A stretch of DNA of 64,000 nucleotides from Loxodes magnus. Its lineage: Eukaryota > Ciliophora > Karyorelictea > Loxodida > Loxodidae. The notes under the pieces are model-generated. The model worked only from the letters and a program-made list of their open reading frames with translations. It had not been told where the DNA came from and made no database searches. How positions within the stretch are numbered: position 1 is the first letter of the stretch; each line of letters starts with the position of its first letter. The DNA lies in contig CAMPDV010000006.1 of NCBI GenBank assembly GCA_946699065.1, positions 186,001-250,000 of the forward strand. The letters are read 5' to 3'. The position numbers were made by a program, and so were the translations under genes. Positions 59,164-64,000 of the stretch are shown here, piece by piece.

Positions 59164-62100
59164 TCATAAAATTTAAAAAAGTTAAAAATTGAGGCATTTT
59201 AAATCTTCTAACCCTAATATCTTTGACTTTTTAATAATTATGTATTCTCCTTTCTAAAACATAAAAATAGCAGGATAAAATTCAATAGAATCGAAAGGTA
59301 TATCTCTAAAAGCCGGTCCAACATCTTAATCTCCAAATGTAAATTTAATAAAGCCTTCTATAGTATCTACTTCCATTATTAATTCTTCGTTTTCCTGAAC
59401 TCCTCTTTATGCATATTCTTATACCTGTTAATTTTAGCCATAATAATTATATTTTCTACCATTGAAGCAACTTAAAGCATAACCATATTAATTTCTAGGA
59501 AATCATTCTTTCCACTAATTTCAGTTTCTATCATTTGGAGTTATTCCTACATAAAAAGATTTAGATAATATATTAATTTAGAATTAGAACTGATATTTGA
59601 AGCCATATAAAATTTTCTAATTTATAATTGCATTTTAATAGTTAAATTCTTTGCATTCTATATAAGAATTATTTATATAAGTTAAATTTTTATATGATGA
59701 TTATTAATCAAATTCTGCATTTATCTCGTTTCACTCTTACGTTATACTTTAATTTTGATAAATTTAAGTATATTTATTTTACTCATTTATATTACTAACT
59801 GTTACTTTTAATATTTTTACTTCATCGTTCTAGTTACTTAATAAAAAAGTAGGAATAAATTGAAACTTATCAAAGGGAATGTTAGCAAAAGCAATATTTG
59901 GATTTTAGTGTCCATATTTGAAGTAAAGTATTTTAGAAAAAGTATTAACTTCCATTATAAAAATTTCCCCTGATTATGATCCTCTTTGTCCATATTATCA
60001 TATACCTCTATTATTACAAGCATATCCTGTTTATGTTCTTAATCAATAATTTTATGCTTTATATAAAAACTTTCTTCCTTATATTAATATATCATTATCA
60101 TTTATCAATCCGAACAATATAGAGGATTAGTTATTAGAAAAGTTTACTTAAAATTAAAATTAGTAAAAAAGAGATTTCAAAATAGGCATATTTATAAAAG
60201 CAGTTCTATATTATTTTGAGGAATACTAATTTTTAATATGAGATGGTGTAATAAAAGTAAAAGATTAATGCTAATCTTATATGAATTCTATTTTATTTTA
60301 ATCAGAATTATTATTTATACATACTTTCTACGCTTAAATATTTCCATTTACTCCTATACTATAATTCTACTAAGTTTAAAGTTATTCTGCTTTTAAAATC
60401 ATTAATTCCTCTCCTTCTTTATGCATAAAAATAGCTGGGTAAAACTCTATAGAATCAAATGGTATATTCAAAAAAACTACCCCTGGATCTTAGTCTTCAT
60501 AAGAAAACTTTATTCAATTTTCATTTGTATCTATTTCCATTTATAACAGTTATTAATTATTAATTCCTCTTTTTGCATATTTTTATGATTGTTTACTTTA
60601 ATTTCAATTACTATATATTTCACCATTATAGCAATTTAAAGCAAACCCATATTACTATCCAGGAAATCAATCACTGTCATTAGTAAAGTTTTATTTATAT
60701 GGAGCTATTCCTATATATAAACTATCAGTAATTTTTTTGATTTAGAAATAAATTTTATATTTTCAGCCGCTTTCAATTTTCTTCTTTAATATGGCTGATT
60801 TATTCTGTGATTACTTATTTTTTAAATTATTAAATATAAAAGTAAAATTTTAATGAGATTTTTACTCATCAATCTCTAAATTTAACATTTATCAGTTTTC
60901 TTGGTTATTTTGTTAATTTTAAGTATAAACTTTCTGCTAATTTATATAACTTTTTGATAAATTTAATATTTTTACTTCATCATTTTGCTTATATAATAGA
61001 ATAACTGGAATAAATAAAAACTTATCAAAAGGGATATTAATGAAAGCTATTCCTGGATTTAGATTTCCATATTTGAAATAGAGAGTGTTAGATAAAGTGT
61101 CAACTTCCACTGAAATTATTTCCCCTGATTTTATTCCTCTTTCAGCATATTTTCTTATAGTTCTATTATTATAAACTGATCCTGATAATGTTCTTAATCA
61201 ATATCCTTTATTAAAAAAAGCATAAGAATCATTATTATAATTGGAGTAGTCATTTAAATTAATTATGCCTAAATTGATGGATGATTGGCTAGTAGTGAAA
61301 TTAATTTAGAAATTAAGCTAATATCGAAGATATTTCATAAAGGTTATATTTACAAATGCATTCCTCTACCAATTATTTTAGTTCTTTATATGTGAATCAC
61401 TAATAAACTATAGTTAACGATTAGATAAATCTTAAGAGAATTAAATTTAAGTGGCATTATATAAATAATCTATTTTAAATTCGCATTAGTCTTAAATTGG
61501 GCTAGGTTCTTTAAGACTTACATTTAATTATGCACTTTAAGAGTTTCATGAAATAACTTCGTTTCCATCTTCATATAAAGCAATTGTAGGATAAAATTAA
61601 AAAGAATCAAAAGGAATATTTTCAAATGCAATACCTAAATCATATCGATCATAGTAAAATTTCATAGTCTTTGAAGTTGTATTTATTTCCATTATTATAC
61701 TACTTTATGGTTTCAAATCGTAATAAATATAAGGAAGAGAAATGTTATTATTCATTTTATTTCCATTAGACATAGATAAACCATAACCATGCTTGAAAAA
61801 GGCAAAAGAAGTATTAGCTTAATTTCAATTTTTATTTCCATCACATATTCCAATTATAATTTGAGGTAAATTTTTATAACTAATAAAGAATTAAAATATA
61901 TAATAATAATCATGCTAAAGAGGAATATTTTAAACAGCATTATATCATATATTTGAAGTGTCATACTTTTTAACTATATTAGAACTAATTTAAAGATTTT
62001 AGTTAGATTCAAATAAATCAAAATCTTTATTAATTTATTGTAAATTCAATAAGATTTAAGTGCTGTTTTTTCTTGTAATTTCATAAACAGTATCAAACCA

Positions 62101-64000
62101 ATTTTATTTCAAAAACTAAAATAGTCAGTGAAGTATTTCGGAATTTTTTTTAATATCTTGCTAAGCTTAGTTATTTAAAGTAAAAAATTATTATAATTTG
62201 TCTGAATTGTTTTTGCTATATTATAATATATCATCTAATTAAATCTATTGCTATGTTTTATTTTCTTAATCTTTATTCTATTCTCACTTTTGTATTTGCT
62301 ATAATATGCTTAGGATTTGATTTGTCTATTTATAGCTTTATTCTGCTTTATTCTATAAATTATCTAATAATTAGTTTTTGTTGATTATTCTTTATTGGAA
62401 AAAATTTTGTAAATTGCTGTAATTTAAATCAGTTTAGTTATAATACTAAAATACTTCTATCATATAAAGCTCTGTTAAATTCGATTGTTTTTCCAGGTTT
62501 TATGTTTTGATGTAATTTTTTAGTAGTAAATCTTCTAATTTAGTTAAGCTTAAAGTAGTAAAATTTTAATAGCTCTAGAATCTATCATTTATCAAATCAG
62601 AGGTATTTAAAATCATCTTTTCAATTCAATTTTATTTTATCTCCAAAGTTTAATTTATCAAACTATTAGAAATGCTTTTTATGTTTTCATAATAAGCAGT
62701 TAAGCTTTTCAAATCGATTTTACTTATAAATGAACTATTAAAAAATGATTACATATTTATTTGATTTTAATCAAATTTTGTAATAAAAGCTTCTTCTATT
62801 TTATTAAACCATGCCTCTGTTACATTAATAAAGCCCAAAAGTTACAAATTTTTTATTCTTTTAGTTTCATTCATTATTTTTTCTATCTACGAGTATTTAA
62901 TTTGCAAACTCTCTTATAAAGTGACTAGTGATATATTTTTAATATTTTCTGACTAGCTAAGCATCATTTATTTCATATCATAATCATTTTAATTAGTACT
63001 ATTTTATAGACTTTCTATCTTATAAAGTGTGATGTTGTATTTTTCATTTACAAGCTCTTATAACTTAAAAAAGTTTTAAGTTATAGTGTTAAAGTTTATA
63101 TTTAAATATGAAGTTTGAGTATTTTAAGAGTCATTAATTACTTTTTACAATTGAAAGTATAAAATCTCTAAATGTTTTTATAAAGTATTTAATTAGCAAG
63201 ACTATGTGCTTTCTGAATAATTTACCCTCAACTTAATATCATTTTTGTTTTACATTGTAAGTTATTCTATAGTTTAGAGCTTATTTAATGTTAAATTATA
63301 TTTTTCAGTTAGAAAGTTCTACAATTAGAGAAATTCTTGATTAATAGTATACGAAATATTATAGGCTTTAGAATCATTAATCATTTTTTCTTTTAACTAG
63401 TACTTAAGTTATAAACTTTCTTATAAAGTGACTAGTGATAGATTTTTGATATTTTCTGACTAACTTATTATCATTTATTTCATATCATCGTTTTTTTATT
63501 ATGTACTAATTTAGAAATTTTCTAATTTATTTAGAGTTTTGTTATATTTTTCTGTTATTATCTCTTGTTATTATAGAAAGATCTAAGTTATAGTGTTAAT
63601 ATTTTTATTAAATTATATTATTGAAGATAATCTAGTTTTATTTAGTAAGTTTTCTATTTATTAGTACTTAAGTTATAAGCTTTCTTATAAAGTGACTAGT
63701 GATAGATTTTTGATATTTTCTGACTAACTTATTATCATTTATTTCATATCATCGTTTTTTTATTATGTACTAATTTAGAAATTTTCTAATTTATTTAGAG
63801 TTTTGTTATATTTTTCTGTTATTATCTCTTGTTATTATAGAAAGATCTAAGTTATAGTGTTAATATTTTTATTAAATTATATTATTGAAGATAATCTAGT
63901 TTTATTTAGTAAGTTTTCTATTTATTAGTACTTAAGTTATAAACTTTCTTATAAAGTGACTAGTGATAGATTTTTGATATTTTCTGACTAACTTATTATC
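59164..64000 (-). CDS. SPRY-repeat protein with long coiled coil, 5' end outside
   Basis: Minus-strand gene cut by the right edge; at least 1612 codons. The C-terminal half holds five SPRY-like domains at about 61930-61570, 61330-60970, 60760-60420, 60200-59860 and 59590-59200. They match domains 1-5 of the gene at 45618 in order: domain 1 shares IGxxDGNKNW and YDLGIAFENIPFDS, and domain 4 lacks the NxxW turn in both. The N-terminal part is a Gln/Asn-rich coiled coil (QSENIKNLSLVTLQESLQLK) built of tandem repeats. Trp in NRNW and KNW is TGA; the stop is TGATAA. Where I followed the frame (domains 1, 4 and 5 and the repeat region) it was unbroken. Whether it also has the N-terminal membrane anchor cannot be seen. 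Confidence 0.8.
63401..64000 (-). repeat. 264-bp in-frame tandem repeats
   Basis: TACTTAAGTTATAA followed by CTTTCTTATAAAGTGACTAG recurs at 63401, 63665 and 63929, a period of 264 bp (88 codons). The copies are nearly identical over the full period, with one visible base change (AAACTTTC/AAGCTTTC). An older, diverged copy of the start of the unit lies near 62890. The repeats are in the coiled-coil part of the SPRY-repeat gene and continue past the window. Confidence 0.9.

Overview
The window reads as nuclear DNA of a ciliate. It is very AT-rich. The longest genes make sense only if TAA and TAG are read as glutamine and TGA is read as tryptophan inside genes but also as the stop. Direct support: a serine carboxypeptidase whose conserved W before the GGPGC motif is TGA; zinc-knuckle paralogs in which the same Trp is TGG in one gene and TGA in another; and small tandem genes in which TAG alternates with CAA and with CAG at matching Gln positions. 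This matches the karyorelict nuclear code (NCBI table 27) and resembles the Condylostoma code (table 28). A Loxodes-like karyorelict is my inference, not something the sequence proves. Because TAA and TAG are sense codons, an open frame in AT-rich DNA is weak evidence here. I relied on motifs, paralog alignment and composition.

Layout. (1) 1-24218: a tandem gene array entering from the left. Eight units of type A (1317/1321 bp) are followed by twelve of type B (1227-1238 bp). Each carries one small N/S/Q-rich gene of 61 or 66 codons with an internal duplication. Type A units also carry a decayed piece of the 5' end of a zinc-knuckle gene. (2) 25.2-45.5 kb: a mosaic of a zinc-knuckle/coiled-coil gene family (intact, frameshifted and decayed copies on both strands), two copies of a secreted serine carboxypeptidase in a duplicated 2.6 kb block (one intact, one with a 1-base deletion), and GC-richer interspersed elements. 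(3) 45.6-49.0 kb: a large membrane-anchored protein with five SPRY-like domains. (4) 50.2-51.3 kb: a cluster of SINE-like elements. (5) 51.7-56.4 kb: more zinc-knuckle family members, including an intact pair-like neighbour set. (6) 57.3-58.7 kb: a weak coiled-coil reading. (7) 59.2 kb to the right edge: a minus-strand paralog of the SPRY-repeat gene whose coiled-coil N-terminal part contains near-identical 264-bp repeats and runs off the window.

How it fits together. The zinc-knuckle family is the theme of the window: at least ten recognisable copies share an N-terminal KGF-type motif, a central coiled coil, a short M-E-I-E type motif, a CX2CX4HX4C knuckle and a basic tail. It looks Gag-like in layout, but no reverse transcriptase or integrase was seen. 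Many copies differ by single-base changes in A-runs, so decay, assembly error and frameshifting must be told apart. The interspersed elements share a conserved 3' stem-loop followed by ATTT-type tails, as expected of short retroposed elements.
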